Assembly: GCF_003977665.1 (NCBI RefSeq)
Contig: NZ_RYYV01000015.1
Location: forward strand, 53,857 to 117,856
Reading direction: 5' to 3'
From: Dyella choica
GTDB taxonomy: Bacteria; Pseudomonadota; Gammaproteobacteria; Xanthomonadales; Rhodanobacteraceae
Length of the DNA: 64,000 nucleotides
The notes beneath the pieces were generated by a model. That model did no database searches. It was not told the origin of the DNA and worked only from the letters and a program-made list of their open reading frames with translations. Positions 43,091 to 51,357 of the stretch are shown here, in pieces. Position 1 is the first letter of the stretch. Each line of letters starts with the position of its first letter. The position numbers and the translations under genes were made by a program.

Positions 43091-44062
43091 ATGAAGGCAC
43101 TTCGAATCACCCGTCACGGCCCCCCCGATGTGCTCCAGTACGTCGATGTCGCGACGCCCGATCCGGCTGCGGACAGCGCGCTGGTGCGCATACATGGCGC
43201 GTCGGTGAATCCGAGCGACGTGAAGAATGTCTCCGGCCATTTTTCCGCAACCACACTGCCGCGTATTCCCGGCCGCGATTTCAGCGGCGTGGTGGAACAA
43301 GGTCCGCGGGAATGGCGCGGCGTGGAAGTGTGGGGCACGGGCGGCGACATCGGCTCGGTGCGCGACGGCACGCATGCGGAATTCATCAAACTGCCGGTCG
43401 GCGCGCTGGTGCGCAAGCCGGCCGGCCTCGATCACGCCCAGGCATCGGCCATCGGCGTCAATTTCGTGGTGGCGTGGCTGGGCGTGGTGGATTACGTGCA
43501 GTTGCGCGAAGGCGAAACCATCGCCGTGATCGGCGCCAATGGCGGGGTCGGCGGCGCGGTCATCCAGATCGCCAAATCGCTGGGCTGCCGCATCATCGGC
43601 ATCGACCGGCATCCCATCGACGCCAGCTCGCCGGCTGGAAAGCGTATACATGCCTTTGTGCCGTTCGACGAGCATGCCGTTGCCCGCGTACGCAGCCTTG
43701 ATGGCCTCGCCAATGGGGTGGACGTGGTGTTCGACAGTGTCGGCGGGATCGCTTTCGAAACGGCGCTGGGCTTGGCCAGGCGCCGCGGCCGGGTGGTGCA
43801 GATCAGCGCTACCGGCCGGCGCCGGGTGGAATTGGACCTGATCGACTTCTATCACAACGAAACCCAGCTGCTCGGCGCCGACAGCGCCAAGCTGGGCGTC
43901 GTGGAATCGGCCCGGCTTATGCAAGCCGTGGCACGGGAGTTCGACAACGGCAAGTTCGATCCGCCAGTGATAGCCCATCGTTATGCGCTGGCCCAGGGGC
44001 GGGAGGCCTACGAGGCGGTGGCCCAGGGTACGCCCGGGCGGGTCGTGATCGTGCCCTGCTAG
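43091..44062 (+). CDS. Zinc-independent MDR oxidoreductase (quinone oxidoreductase-like)
   Basis: A 323-residue medium-chain dehydrogenase/reductase. The N-terminal GroES-like domain reads 'RITRHGPPDVLQYVDV' and 'VNPSDVKNVSGHF...IPGRDFSGVV'. The Rossmann domain carries the NADPH-binding 'IGANGGVGGAVIQIAKSLG'. The structural and catalytic zinc ligands of alcohol dehydrogenases are absent, which places it with quinone/enone reductases. GGAGACC precedes the ATG at 43091. It is divergent from the QseBC-like pair. The product likely reduces quinones or enones with NADPH. Confidence 0.9.
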   Translation: MKALRITRHGPPDVLQYVDVATPDPAADSALVRIHGASVNPSDVKNVSGHFSATTLPRIPGRDFSGVVEQGPREWRGVEVWGTGGDIGSVRDGTHAEFIKLPVGALVRKPAGLDHAQASAIGVNFVVAWLGVVDYVQLREGETIAVIGANGGVGGAVIQIAKSLGCRIIGIDRHPIDASSPAGKRIHAFVPFDEHAVARVRSLDGLANGVDVVFDSVGGIAFETALGLARRRGRVVQISATGRRRVELDLIDFYHNETQLLGADSAKLGVVESARLMQAVAREFDNGKFDPPVIAHRYALAQGREAYEAVAQGTPGRVVIVPC

Positions 44063-44110
44063 GGCAGCTTGTTACCGGGAGGGCCAGCCTGTCCCCGTTT
44101 TTTAGCGGTT

Positions 44111-44485
44111 TTAGCCGGCACTCGAGGCGCCACCATTCTTCGGCTTCCGCCCGCGCCGAGGCTTGGCCTCGGCCTGCTGCACAATCAGGCTCTGCAGGTA
44201 GGCGATCCCTTCTTCCTCCGGGAAAAAGGACACTACGTCTGCCACGGTCAGATTGTGACGCGCCTTCAGCGCCAGGAATTCTTGCTTCGCCCGTTCCATG
44301 GCATTGAGGGCGGCCTGTTTGGCGGTCTGTTTTTTTTCTTTGGGTGCGGGGGCACGTTGTTCGATCTCCTTATCAAGGGCAGCAAGTTCTTCCTGGAAGC
44401 GGCGGAAGGCGTCTTTCGGGAGGGTCATGGCAACAAAGTGGGTTACAGGGCTAGTGATTATCTCATAGGCACGTAGGCCTTCCAT
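44111..44485 (-). CDS. Small H-NS-like protein with AT-hook-like tail
   Basis: A 124-residue basic protein. The middle is a coiled coil ('AFRRFQEELAALDKEIEQR', 'QAALNAMERAKQEFLALKAR') followed by 'HNLTVADVVSFFPEEEG', which resembles the 'AGLTLADVYP' linker of the H-NS at 47357. The C-terminus 'KPRRGRKPKN' is an RGR-type AT-hook-like DNA-contact motif instead of the usual T-W-T-G-R-G. This suggests a nucleoid-associated or xenogeneic-silencing protein, though not a standard one. The ATG at 44485 has GGGAAA upstream; ATG at 44428 is an alternative start. It is convergent with the MDR gene. Function is inferred only from these motifs. Confidence 0.62.
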   Translation of the reverse strand: MEGLRAYEIITSPVTHFVAMTLPKDAFRRFQEELAALDKEIEQRAPAPKEKKQTAKQAALNAMERAKQEFLALKARHNLTVADVVSFFPEEEGIAYLQSLIVQQAEAKPRRGRKPKNGGASSAG

Positions 44486-44785
44486 CGGCTTTCCCTGCTT
44501 TTTGCATACGCCGTTGGCCTACAGCGAACTGCCGGGAAAGCGGGGTAATCAGGCCAGGCCACGACGGAGGACGGGCCGGTTCCCTGCCCGCTCTTCACGT
44601 TTCAACTCAGCCTGCCGCCTATGATGCCGGCAAGCGCCGGCCTTGCCTCGAACCGTCAAAAACGACCTTGGGAACTACGCAGCGGCGCAGATGGCACGGT
44701 CTAAGCTTTACTTATCCTGCACCATCGGATGTCGTATCACAACGGACGGTAGGGGCACGCTTATCCAAAGCTCAGGGGTGCGCCG
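44486..44785. other. Intergenic region before the first MASE1 sensor
   Basis: Exactly 300 bases between the divergent H-NS-like and MASE1-sensor genes. It is GC-rich, with no palindrome of the repeat families and no open frame that looks coding. Both promoters should be here, but I cannot identify them by eye. Confidence 0.45.
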
Positions 44786-46447
44786 ATGATGAACTCGATC
44801 GCGGAAAACAAGTGGCTGCGACAGCTGGCGGTCTTCGTCGTCTACGGAATCGTTTACACCCTGCTGAGGCCCTATTCGGTCGCCGTCTGGCACATCATCA
44901 GCGGCCTGCGGCTGGGTTGTCTGCTGCTGTTGCCCTACCGCTATTGGCCGGCCCTCGCGTTGGGCGAGCTAGGTCCCGACGTCTACTACGCCTCGCCCGA
45001 GCAGGCACCTTTCGGCCTGGCCTGGCAGATCGGCAATTCGATTCCCGCCATCCTGCTTGCCATGCCTATCGTGGCGTGGTGCAAGCGCCGGCTGGGGCTG
45101 TTCCCATCCAAGTACCTGATCAGGGCCAAGGCGCTGCTCATTTGCATCACGCTGTCGGCGGCGGTCTGGACGGCGGTCACGGTGCTCCTGCTGCTCGTCG
45201 TGGTGCAGCCCTCCGGAACCCCCCATCCTTACCAGTTTCAGAGCATTCAGGCCGTGCAGCTGTTCCTGGGACGCTACGCAGGCATTCTCAGCGTGCTGCC
45301 GATCGCGTTGGCGCTCAAGCTGCAAAAGCCTCGGCCATGGCGCTCTCGCATCTTCGGATGGATCAGCAACCCGCTGCTGCAAGAATCCGTCGTGTTGCTG
45401 CTACCGTCACTGGCCGTGCTTTATTGGCTCAATCTGCATGCTCCCGCTGACATCAAGCCGGTGATACGCATGGCGATGCTGCTCCCCGCGGCGTGGCTCA
45501 CCATGAAACATGGCTGGCGCGCCGCAACCGTCGGCACTACGGCGGCGATCATCTGCATTCTGTTGAACATGGACTCGCGCATCGGCGACCTGGATGTGAT
45601 CGGGGCACAAGCCTTCATCGCATTCTCGGTCACCTGCCTGCTGGCGCTTGGCGTTCGCGTCAGCATGCAGAACGCCGTGGAAGAACAGGAACGCATCGAT
45701 GCAAAGGCGGCCATGAAGCTTGCACAACAAGGTTTGTACCTGTGCGAGCTGCGCATGCGGCAGGCATCGGAGACGCTCGAAAAGGTCGCCGGCGGCTTGC
45801 AATTGACGCAAACGCGGCTACTCAATCGTTTCAAGCATATGATTCCGCCGACGGAAGGCCAGAGCTACTACAAGCAAATGGCAACCACGCAGAGCCAGGT
45901 CTACCAGCTGGTGGAATCCATGCACCCGACGGCCTGGCGCGAACGCGGCCTGCCAGCTGCCTTGCGCGAAACGATCGGGCGCGCACTGGATGAAGCCGGC
46001 ATCGTCTACCGCTTCGAATTGAAAGGCCGCGGCCTGAGCCAGCTATCGCCCGGCGTACACGCGGCTATTTATCGCCTGGCCTGTGAAGCGGTGGTATTTG
46101 TGCTTGCCCAATATGCCCAGTCGACCATCACCATCTCGCTACGCGGCGGCCTCACCCATGGCCAGCGTTGGGCCGTGCTGCGTGTCGAAGGCAATGCCGA
46201 TCGCGCGGGAAACATTCTGGCCGCGCAAAAGAAGCATGAAAGCCAATACCTTGCGGTCAAATTGGGCACCAACAGCCTTAGCGCGATCGCGATGCGCGAC
46301 TACGCCCGCCTGTACAACGGCGAGTTGCACACTTTTGCCCAAGAGAATGCGTACCGCATGACTGCCTTGTTGCACGATGCAAACCACCGCATCCATGAGC
46401 CGCGTGCGGCGACTCCTGCTGCCTCGCCGGAACTGTATATCCGTTGA
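44786..46447 (+). CDS. MASE1-type membrane sensor with degenerate histidine-kinase region (paralogue A)
   Basis: A 553-residue inner-membrane protein. Residues 10-300 form about eight hydrophobic helices of MASE1 type ('ISGLRLGCLLLLPYRYWPALALGELGPDV', 'GRYAGILSVLPIALAL'-like pattern). A short coiled linker ('EEQERIDAKAAMKLAQQG') leads to a HisKA_3/ATPase-like region. That region keeps 'SMHPTAWRERGLPAAL', a hallmark of NarX-class kinases, but where active kinases have 'ELHDTL' it reads 'ETLEKV', so the phospho-accepting His is missing. The N-box position reads 'CEAVVFVLAQY' without Asn, and the D-x-G-x-G box is absent. It is therefore likely a pseudokinase. Its paralogue is at 61093-62691. Each faces a small secreted protein gene at its 3' end. 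Confidence 0.85.
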   Translation: MMNSIAENKWLRQLAVFVVYGIVYTLLRPYSVAVWHIISGLRLGCLLLLPYRYWPALALGELGPDVYYASPEQAPFGLAWQIGNSIPAILLAMPIVAWCKRRLGLFPSKYLIRAKALLICITLSAAVWTAVTVLLLLVVVQPSGTPHPYQFQSIQAVQLFLGRYAGILSVLPIALALKLQKPRPWRSRIFGWISNPLLQESVVLLLPSLAVLYWLNLHAPADIKPVIRMAMLLPAAWLTMKHGWRAATVGTTAAIICILLNMDSRIGDLDVIGAQAFIAFSVTCLLALGVRVSMQNAVEEQERIDAKAAMKLAQQGLYLCELRMRQASETLEKVAGGLQLTQTRLLNRFKHMIPPTEGQSYYKQMATTQSQVYQLVESMHPTAWRERGLPAALRETIGRALDEAGIVYRFELKGRGLSQLSPGVHAAIYRLACEAVVFVLAQYAQSTITISLRGGLTHGQRWAVLRVEGNADRAGNILAAQKKHESQYLAVKLGTNSLSAIAMRDYARLYNGELHTFAQENAYRMTALLHDANHRIHEPRAATPAASPELYIR

Positions 46448-46494
46448 GTGCCCCCTAGGGTTGCCAGATGAGGCACTTAATTGCCTGATCTGCG

Positions 46495-46514
46495 GTGGGC
46501 CTTCCCTGGCCCAC
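46495..46514. terminator. Hairpin between convergent genes
   Basis: A perfect 7-base stem GTGGGCC/GGCCCAC with loop TTCCCT in the 95-base gap between the convergent MASE1-sensor and secreted-protein genes. T-rich stretches follow on the plus side (TTGTTCAAATTTT). It plausibly ends both transcripts, but is weaker than a textbook intrinsic terminator. Confidence 0.45.
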
Positions 46515-46542
46515 TGAAATCCTGAACTTGTTCAAATTTTCC

Positions 46543-47025
46543 CTAGCCGCCGGGGCCGCTGACGGCGCCGCTGCAGTTGGCTGGATTCGTGCAGATCGCA
46601 GGCGTTATAACCGGCTTAGTGGCCACATTGATCTGCACCGCTCCGGTGCTGGTCGGGCTAGCAGTGACGAGCGTACTGCTATCGCTATAAACCGCTTCCG
46701 CGGCAGCGGATTGAGCAAAGCTGGTTCGCGTAGTCACATATTGGGCATCTGCCCCTACCGGCAGTACCAGCACCACATTGTCCGCAAGGGCCACTGCCCC
46801 AAGCACCGTGCCGTTTAAATTGTTGACCTGGATATAGCGGATACCTTCGCGGACGAACACATACACATGGTAATGCGGGCTTACGCTGACATCCGTGGCA
46901 TTGGGCCACGATTGCCCAAGACCGGTGGCGGGCGCCTGAGCGAAAGCCGAGGCGGACAACAACGCCGCGAACAATGCAGTCACAACGCCGGTGCGCGTAG
47001 CAAAACCGAATGGCTTGCGGAACAT
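46543..47025 (-). CDS. Small secreted protein, paralogue A of a two-member family
   Basis: A 160-residue exported protein of no family I can name. The Sec signal peptide ends near residue 30 ('ALLSASAFAQA'). The mature part starts 'PATGLGQSWPNATDVS', then 'HYHVYVFVREGIRYIQVNN', 'GAVALADNVVLVLPVG', and ends in a low-complexity Thr/Ser/Val region with two Cys in 'ICTNPANCSG'. The same ordered motifs are in the protein at 60612-61070. A GGGGG ribosome site lies six bases before the ATG at 47025. It is convergent with the MASE1 sensor, exactly as in the second copy, which suggests a functional link: for example a periplasmic ligand or partner of the sensor. Confidence 0.75.
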   Translation of the reverse strand: MFRKPFGFATRTGVVTALFAALLSASAFAQAPATGLGQSWPNATDVSVSPHYHVYVFVREGIRYIQVNNLNGTVLGAVALADNVVLVLPVGADAQYVTTRTSFAQSAAAEAVYSDSSTLVTASPTSTGAVQINVATKPVITPAICTNPANCSGAVSGPGG

Positions 47026-47356
47026 AAAAACCCCCTTTTTCATTCAGAATTCAGCTGTAGTTACCTGGTCGAATCCAGCACCAGGAAACGTGCTAGACGT
47101 GCAAATGAAGCTTTATTGCTGCACGCCTTATCTTGGGTTATAGGCGCAAGGAGCACCCATAATGGAGAACCCGTTCTCCTTTTCAATATGACACACTCGA
47201 GCGTTTTTCTAAATCGATAAAAGTACTGGACGCCTCGGTTTGCCTATGGATAAGCAAATTACCGGCAGACCTTCCGAGTTAAAAAGATTGCAAAATTCGT
47301 TCATATTTACTAATTTTATAGTTGGGACCACCCATAAAACACTATAAGGACCACTC
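47026..47356. other. Promoter region between secreted protein and H-NS genes
   Basis: A 331-base gap between divergent genes. The part nearest H-NS (about 47215-47340) is markedly AT-rich for this genome, as expected for an hns promoter subject to self-regulation. I cannot point to a confident -35/-10 pair. An AAGGA ribosome site precedes the H-NS ATG. No gene is visible. Confidence 0.5.
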
Positions 47357-47776
47357 ATGGCCATAGACCTGAAAACCCTTTCACCGAAAGAACTCGTGTC
47401 GCTCATTGCCAATGCGGAAGCACAAATGCATGAAGCCAAAAGCAGTCAGATCCACGATATCCGCAAGAAAATCGATACCCTGCTCAGCAACGCCGGCCTG
47501 ACCCTGGCCGATGTGTATCCCACCCGCGGCGGCGGCCGCGCCGCCAAGAAGGCCGGCAAGCGGTCGGTGGTCGCTCCCAAGTACCGCAACCCTGAAGATC
47601 CCTCGCAAACCTGGACCGGCCGCGGCAAGCAGCCACTGTGGTTCGCAGCGGCAGTGAAGAAGCGCGGCGTGACCAAGGAAAGTCTGCTGATCGACGGAGC
47701 TGTCGCCAAGAAAAAGGCGGGATCCGCAAAGAAAGCTGCGAAGAAGGCGACGCGTCGCCGGGTGAAGCGTCGTTGA
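47357..47776 (+). CDS. H-NS family nucleoid protein with lysine-rich tail
   Basis: A 139-residue DNA-binding protein. The N-terminal oligomerization helix region ('LKTLSPKELVSLIANAEAQM') is followed by 'AGLTLADVYP'. The DNA-binding motif 'TWTGRGKQP' is at residues 85-93, the H-NS/MvaT-like minor-groove hook, with 'KYRNPEDPS' before it. The C-terminus is an unusual Lys/Ala/Arg-rich tail ('AKKKAGSAKKAAKKATRRR') of histone-H1 type, seen in Xanthomonadales H-NS proteins. It probably silences AT-rich, acquired DNA. It is divergent from the secreted-protein gene and followed by a clear terminator. A smaller H-NS-like gene lies at 44111. Confidence 0.93.
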   Translation: MAIDLKTLSPKELVSLIANAEAQMHEAKSSQIHDIRKKIDTLLSNAGLTLADVYPTRGGGRAAKKAGKRSVVAPKYRNPEDPSQTWTGRGKQPLWFAAAVKKRGVTKESLLIDGAVAKKKAGSAKKAAKKATRRRVKRR

Positions 47777-47859
47777 TGGCTGGCTTGGTCTGAAGTCCTT
47801 CTTCCTTTTGGGAGGGAGACCAAGGATGATGACCAAGCAGTTGGACAAGCAAAGCAAAG

Positions 47860-47888
47860 GGCGCGGATCCTCCGCGCCTTTTTATTTT
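47860..47888 (+). terminator. Rho-independent terminator after H-NS gene
   Basis: A perfect 8-base stem GGCGCGGA/TCCGCGCC with a 3-base loop, followed by TTTTTATTTT. It lies 84 bases after the H-NS stop codon. Confidence 0.9.
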
Positions 47889-48021
47889 GCCCGCCCCGCT
47901 CTGACGCCAGTCCATTTGCTCGCCATAGGCGTCCAGCTCGCACCCTTTTCCCAAAGAACAGGAGCAGCGTTTTCCGCGTACGCGTGATGTGGAGACGACA
48001 ACAAGCGGCCTCAACCCCAGC

Positions 48022-48363
48022 TCAGTCGACAATAAAGAGCTTGGCACCCGTTTTGGTACGGGACTGATGCGGCTCTGCGTTGTCGCCCACCTGATAGCTC
48101 ATGCCCGCAGTCAAAACAAATTTCCGCCCATCTTCGAGCGTCGTTTCCAGTTCGCCTTCCATGCAGAAAAGTACATGTCCCTTTTGGCACCAATGATCCG
48201 CCAGGTAACCAGGGGAATACTCCACCATCCGCACCCGAATTTGATTCGGCTTTTCACCAAATAACCGTGTGCGCCAATAAGCCATGCCCGTTTCTCCCGG
48301 GTGAGCTGTCCTTTCAACTTCCGCCCAGGATGTGGTGCCGAACGCAAACGCGTCCATTTTCAT
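48022..48363 (-). CDS. DHCW-motif cupin-fold protein
   Basis: A 113-residue cytosolic cupin. The family signature appears as 'LADHWCQKGHVLFCMEGEL' around residue 60, followed by 'TTLEDGRKFVLTAGMSYQVGDN' and a second His in 'AEPHQSRT'. One compact beta-barrel is expected, with metal ligands His/His/Glu/His. DHCW cupins have no established reaction. The ATG at 48363 has GGAGGAAAAAG upstream; the frame extends to 48399. It is divergent from the GNAT gene at 48548, which has its own AGGAGG site. Confidence 0.88.
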   Translation of the reverse strand: MKMDAFAFGTTSWAEVERTAHPGETGMAYWRTRLFGEKPNQIRVRMVEYSPGYLADHWCQKGHVLFCMEGELETTLEDGRKFVLTAGMSYQVGDNAEPHQSRTKTGAKLFIVD

Positions 48364-48547
48364 GCTTTTTCCTCCGCTTGACGATTGGCTCTCGAACATG
48401 AGTATGATTTGTCATCATACTCGACGAATCATTTATTCAGGCGCCCCTTTCGATAACCCAAGCCGCCCCCTTTTTTGGCGATCCACCGAGGGATACAAAG
48501 CCTCGGCTCTTCATTCCATGTGCATCTGCGCGGCATAAGGAGGGACC

Positions 48548-49033
48548 ATGATCCTGATCGAGACCAAGGTGAACGGCATGAATATCACCGCCAATATCCG
48601 CGAGCACAGCAAGATCGCCCAACCGCAAACCATTTCGGGTCGCGATGGCTCCTTTGCCCGGTTAAAAGGGATTGGCGCTGCGTCAGGCACCCTGGACGGC
48701 GAAAACCTGCACGTGCTTCGGGTCGATGTTGATGAAGCCTATCAGGGCCGCGGATTCGGACTGGCTCTTCTGCAGGCCCTCTTGCAGAAAGCGCTCCAGC
48801 ATGGGGTCAGCATCGATGGAACGGCATTCCTGATCGCGGACGAGCAGGAAACGGCAGGGCTACAGGTCTATTACGCAAAAATGGGTTTCGAGGACGATCC
48901 CGACTATGGCGCTACCGACCACAAGCAACAGCATCCAATGAAGGCGAAAGTCTCCGTCGCCATCACGAATATCCAGAATTGGAGAGCCACGCGTTACTCG
49001 AGGGATCCAGCACATATAGTCTCTTTTTCCTGA
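48548..49033 (+). CDS. GNAT family N-acetyltransferase
   Basis: A 161-residue acetyltransferase-like protein. The acetyl-CoA binding segment is 'LRVDVDEAYQGRGFGLALLQALL' (motif A, with Q-G-R-G-x-G-x-A), and motif B is 'LQVYYAKMGFEDDPDYG'. A DNA-binding or other fused domain is absent. AGGAGGGACC lies just before the ATG. The C-terminal 25 residues are polar and may extend past the fold. The acceptor substrate cannot be deduced. It is divergent from the cupin gene. Confidence 0.85.
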   Translation: MILIETKVNGMNITANIREHSKIAQPQTISGRDGSFARLKGIGAASGTLDGENLHVLRVDVDEAYQGRGFGLALLQALLQKALQHGVSIDGTAFLIADEQETAGLQVYYAKMGFEDDPDYGATDHKQQHPMKAKVSVAITNIQNWRATRYSRDPAHIVSFS

Positions 49034-49063
49034 GACGAGTGTTGGGAAGATTTCGATAGTCGC

Positions 49064-49092
49064 CTAGGCTGGGATGCCTATCCCAACCTACG
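49064..49092. repeat. REPIN-family single palindrome, copy 7
   Basis: CTAGGCTGGGAT, loop, ATCCCAACCTAC: a single hairpin of the family with two variant bases. It is 31 bases after the GNAT stop. The gap 49034-49483 contains this element, a CCCTCCCCT-type hairpin (49417) and no gene I can support. Confidence 0.75.
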
Positions 49093-49416
49093 TCCCGCGG
49101 CGAACCTGTCCCCATAAACGCATCGTCTCAACACCGAGAGGTAACGTGATGGAAGGCTTGGGCTTGTTGGCAAGCCAGCGACTCGTTTGAGCATGCGACG
49201 GGAATGCATGCGATTGGATTGTGTTCACGCATCTTTGACGGGCACCAGCCTTTACTTCGGCACAGCGCAGCAGTGCGCCTGCCGGAACAGGGGAAAACGT
49301 GCAGTGATATCGGGGTCTTCGCCGCCCGTCGGCCGCTATTTTTCGAGGCAAGCCTTGCTCGGCCTCTGACTACTTCGCACGCATCGCCCCAGCACCGGCT
49401 GACACCACGGCTGGCG

Positions 49417-49456
49417 CCTCCCCTATTGCTGCCAGGGGAGGTCTCGCGGTTTTTTT
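49417..49456 (+). terminator. CCTCCCCT hairpin with T-run, upstream of dehydrogenase operon
   Basis: Stem CCTCCCCT (49417-49424) / AGGGGAGG (49434-49441), then eight bases and a run of seven T (49450-49456). It lies 28 bases before the start of the dehydrogenase operon. It belongs to the CCCTCCCCT hairpin family and might act as a terminator for upstream transcription or as an attenuator of the operon. Confidence 0.5.
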
Positions 49457-49483
49457 GACCAACCTTGCACAAGGACGATAGCG

Positions 49484-50839
49484 ATGACCATCGAACCCCT
49501 CTGCTCTGCCGCCCAACGGAAATACATCGCCCGGGCCCTTCTCTGCAGTCTCTCGTTTTTTTCGTGCGCGCAGGCACTCATGGCTCAGGACAAGCCTGCC
49601 ATCGCGCCACCGCCCCTGCCGGTGTTGACACCTCAAATTCCGCTGGAAATCAGCGTTACGGGATCCAAGCCTACTCTTGCGTCCCTGCAATACGACTTCG
49701 ACGTGTTTTCCTGGCAGTCGTTCATTGCGCTCAACTGGCCGGCCAACTCCGATGGCACGCCCAATACGAATCTCACCATCGGCCAAGCGCCGAATGACCC
49801 GGTGGTCTGGCAGAGTTACCGCGAAAGCCGCAGCATTTTTCTTGCGGGAGGCGCCACTCCCGCGCCTTGGGGCGAAGACACGCCGCCTCCTCCGGTCTGC
49901 AGGAATATCGACGCCGGGCACCTGCCGCCTGGAACGCTACGCCTGACCCAGGTCGGCAAGACACCCAACGTGCTCGATGAAAGTGGCGAGCCGTTCAAGA
50001 CCGGTCCCCTGATCGACCAAAACGGTCAGTACACGCGCTTTTCCATCATGACCAACCAGTCGATGTTCAACTACATCGTCACCAACAAGCTTTACTCCAA
50101 GGCGGGCCAACAGGCATTCAACGCGGATGCCAACTTCCCGTCCAGCAATGCGACCTCCCAACAGCTTGGCTCGATCATGATCAAGACGGCATGGGTGAAG
50201 ATGGGCGGAAAATACGACCCGGCGAAGTTCTACACCACGTACGCCCTGGTGTATGACAACCCCGAGGAAGAACCGGGTGTAAAACCCTCCTGCGTGCTCG
50301 AACAAGTCGGCCTGGTCGGCTTCCATATCGGGCACAAGACCCAGGATGAGCCTCAATGGGTATGGTCCACCTTCGAACACGTGGACAACGTGCCGACCAA
50401 GGGACACGCGTCAACGCTGGCGGCCTATAACTTCTTTGATCCGCATTGCAAGAATTGCAAGGTGAACGACCCGCCGCCGCGTCCCTGGAATCCCGGTAAT
50501 CGATATACCAAACCCAGCCAGGTGGAACGCATCATTCCCATCACCGCAGAGGCGCAACAGCTCAACGAGTCCTACCACCAGGCCTTGGCGGCCGCGGTCC
50601 CGGATTCGGTCTGGTTGAATTACGAGCTGGTCAGCACGCAATGGCCGACTGACGCAAAAAGCAAAACCGATCCTACCGGAGTCCCGGCACCGTCCTTCCT
50701 CGCCAACGCAACCCTGGAAAGCTATATCCAAGGTCAGGTCAAGCAGACCTCCAGCAGTTGCATGGCCTGCCACAACAACGCTGCCAGCACGACGGGAAAC
50801 CCCTCGGACTTTACCTATCTGCTTCAACGCGCCCAGTAA
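49484..50839 (+). CDS. Secreted cytochrome-c-like protein of dehydrogenase complex
   Basis: A 451-residue exported protein. A signal peptide (about residues 15-35, 'LLCSLSFFSCAQALMA') is followed by a region of unknown fold with repeated Trp/Asn/Pro motifs ('DFDVFSWQSFIALNWP', 'VGFHIGHKT', 'WVWSTFEHVDN'). There is one heme attachment motif C-M-A-C-H at residues 426-430, close to the C-terminus. Unlike the cytochrome subunits of gluconate or sorbitol dehydrogenases, which bind three hemes, it has only one. It is the first gene of a three-gene operon with a small subunit and a GMC flavoprotein, so it likely passes electrons from the flavin to the respiratory chain in the periplasm. The large N-terminal part is a conserved but uncharacterised type. 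Confidence 0.82.
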   Translation: MTIEPLCSAAQRKYIARALLCSLSFFSCAQALMAQDKPAIAPPPLPVLTPQIPLEISVTGSKPTLASLQYDFDVFSWQSFIALNWPANSDGTPNTNLTIGQAPNDPVVWQSYRESRSIFLAGGATPAPWGEDTPPPPVCRNIDAGHLPPGTLRLTQVGKTPNVLDESGEPFKTGPLIDQNGQYTRFSIMTNQSMFNYIVTNKLYSKAGQQAFNADANFPSSNATSQQLGSIMIKTAWVKMGGKYDPAKFYTTYALVYDNPEEEPGVKPSCVLEQVGLVGFHIGHKTQDEPQWVWSTFEHVDNVPTKGHASTLAAYNFFDPHCKNCKVNDPPPRPWNPGNRYTKPSQVERIIPITAEAQQLNESYHQALAAAVPDSVWLNYELVSTQWPTDAKSKTDPTGVPAPSFLANATLESYIQGQVKQTSSSCMACHNNAASTTGNPSDFTYLLQRAQ

Positions 50840-50851
50840 AGGAGAACAGCC

Positions 50852-51346
50852 ATGAGCAGCGAGATGGACAATTTCATCGGTCTCAGTGCCGTGCTGACGG
50901 GTTTCAGCCATAACTTGCTGGCACCGCCCCTGGATCCGGTCGACATCAAAGCCGAGTACCTGCCGTTCTTCAAGCGGAAGATTGCGCAGGAAAGCGGCGA
51001 TCCGAACCTGGCCGGCCAGATCTTCCAGAAGTATTCGGCGCTTCATGCCCAAGGTCTCACGCCGCAGCAAATCGGCGCCGCCATGCTGGACCCCAGCAAC
51101 GGGGAAGACTTCGTGCTGGCATGCCGCAAGTTGATTTTCATGTGGTATTCGGGCGCGTGGCCGACCCTCATTCCCGCCGCGGGGTCGACACCGGCCAGCA
51201 CGGTGAGCGACATGATTTCCGCCAAGAGCTATACCGCGAGCCTCGTCTGGCAGGTCATGCAATCCCATCCCATGGGTGATTCGAATTACCGCTATGGGTA
51301 TTGGGCCAAGGCCCCTGCCCCGCTCAGCGACTACACCGGCAACTGA
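50852..51346 (+). CDS. Sorbitol-dehydrogenase-like small subunit
   Basis: A 164-residue protein resembling the small subunit of membrane-bound FAD sorbitol/fructose dehydrogenases (FAD-SLDH family): 'FIGLSAVLTGFSHNLLAPPLDP' near the start, 'ACRKLIFMWYSGAWPTL' in the middle and 'SYTASLVWQVMQSHPMG' near the end. Such subunits are exported with the flavoprotein and help it fold; no cleavable signal is seen here. It starts 13 bases after the cytochrome-like gene, with AGGAGA upstream, and ends 11 bases before the GMC gene. The order in the operon (cytochrome, small, large) is characteristic of these dehydrogenases. Confidence 0.8.
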   Translation: MSSEMDNFIGLSAVLTGFSHNLLAPPLDPVDIKAEYLPFFKRKIAQESGDPNLAGQIFQKYSALHAQGLTPQQIGAAMLDPSNGEDFVLACRKLIFMWYSGAWPTLIPAAGSTPASTVSDMISAKSYTASLVWQVMQSHPMGDSNYRYGYWAKAPAPLSDYTGN

Positions 51347-51357
51347 GGAGATCACTC

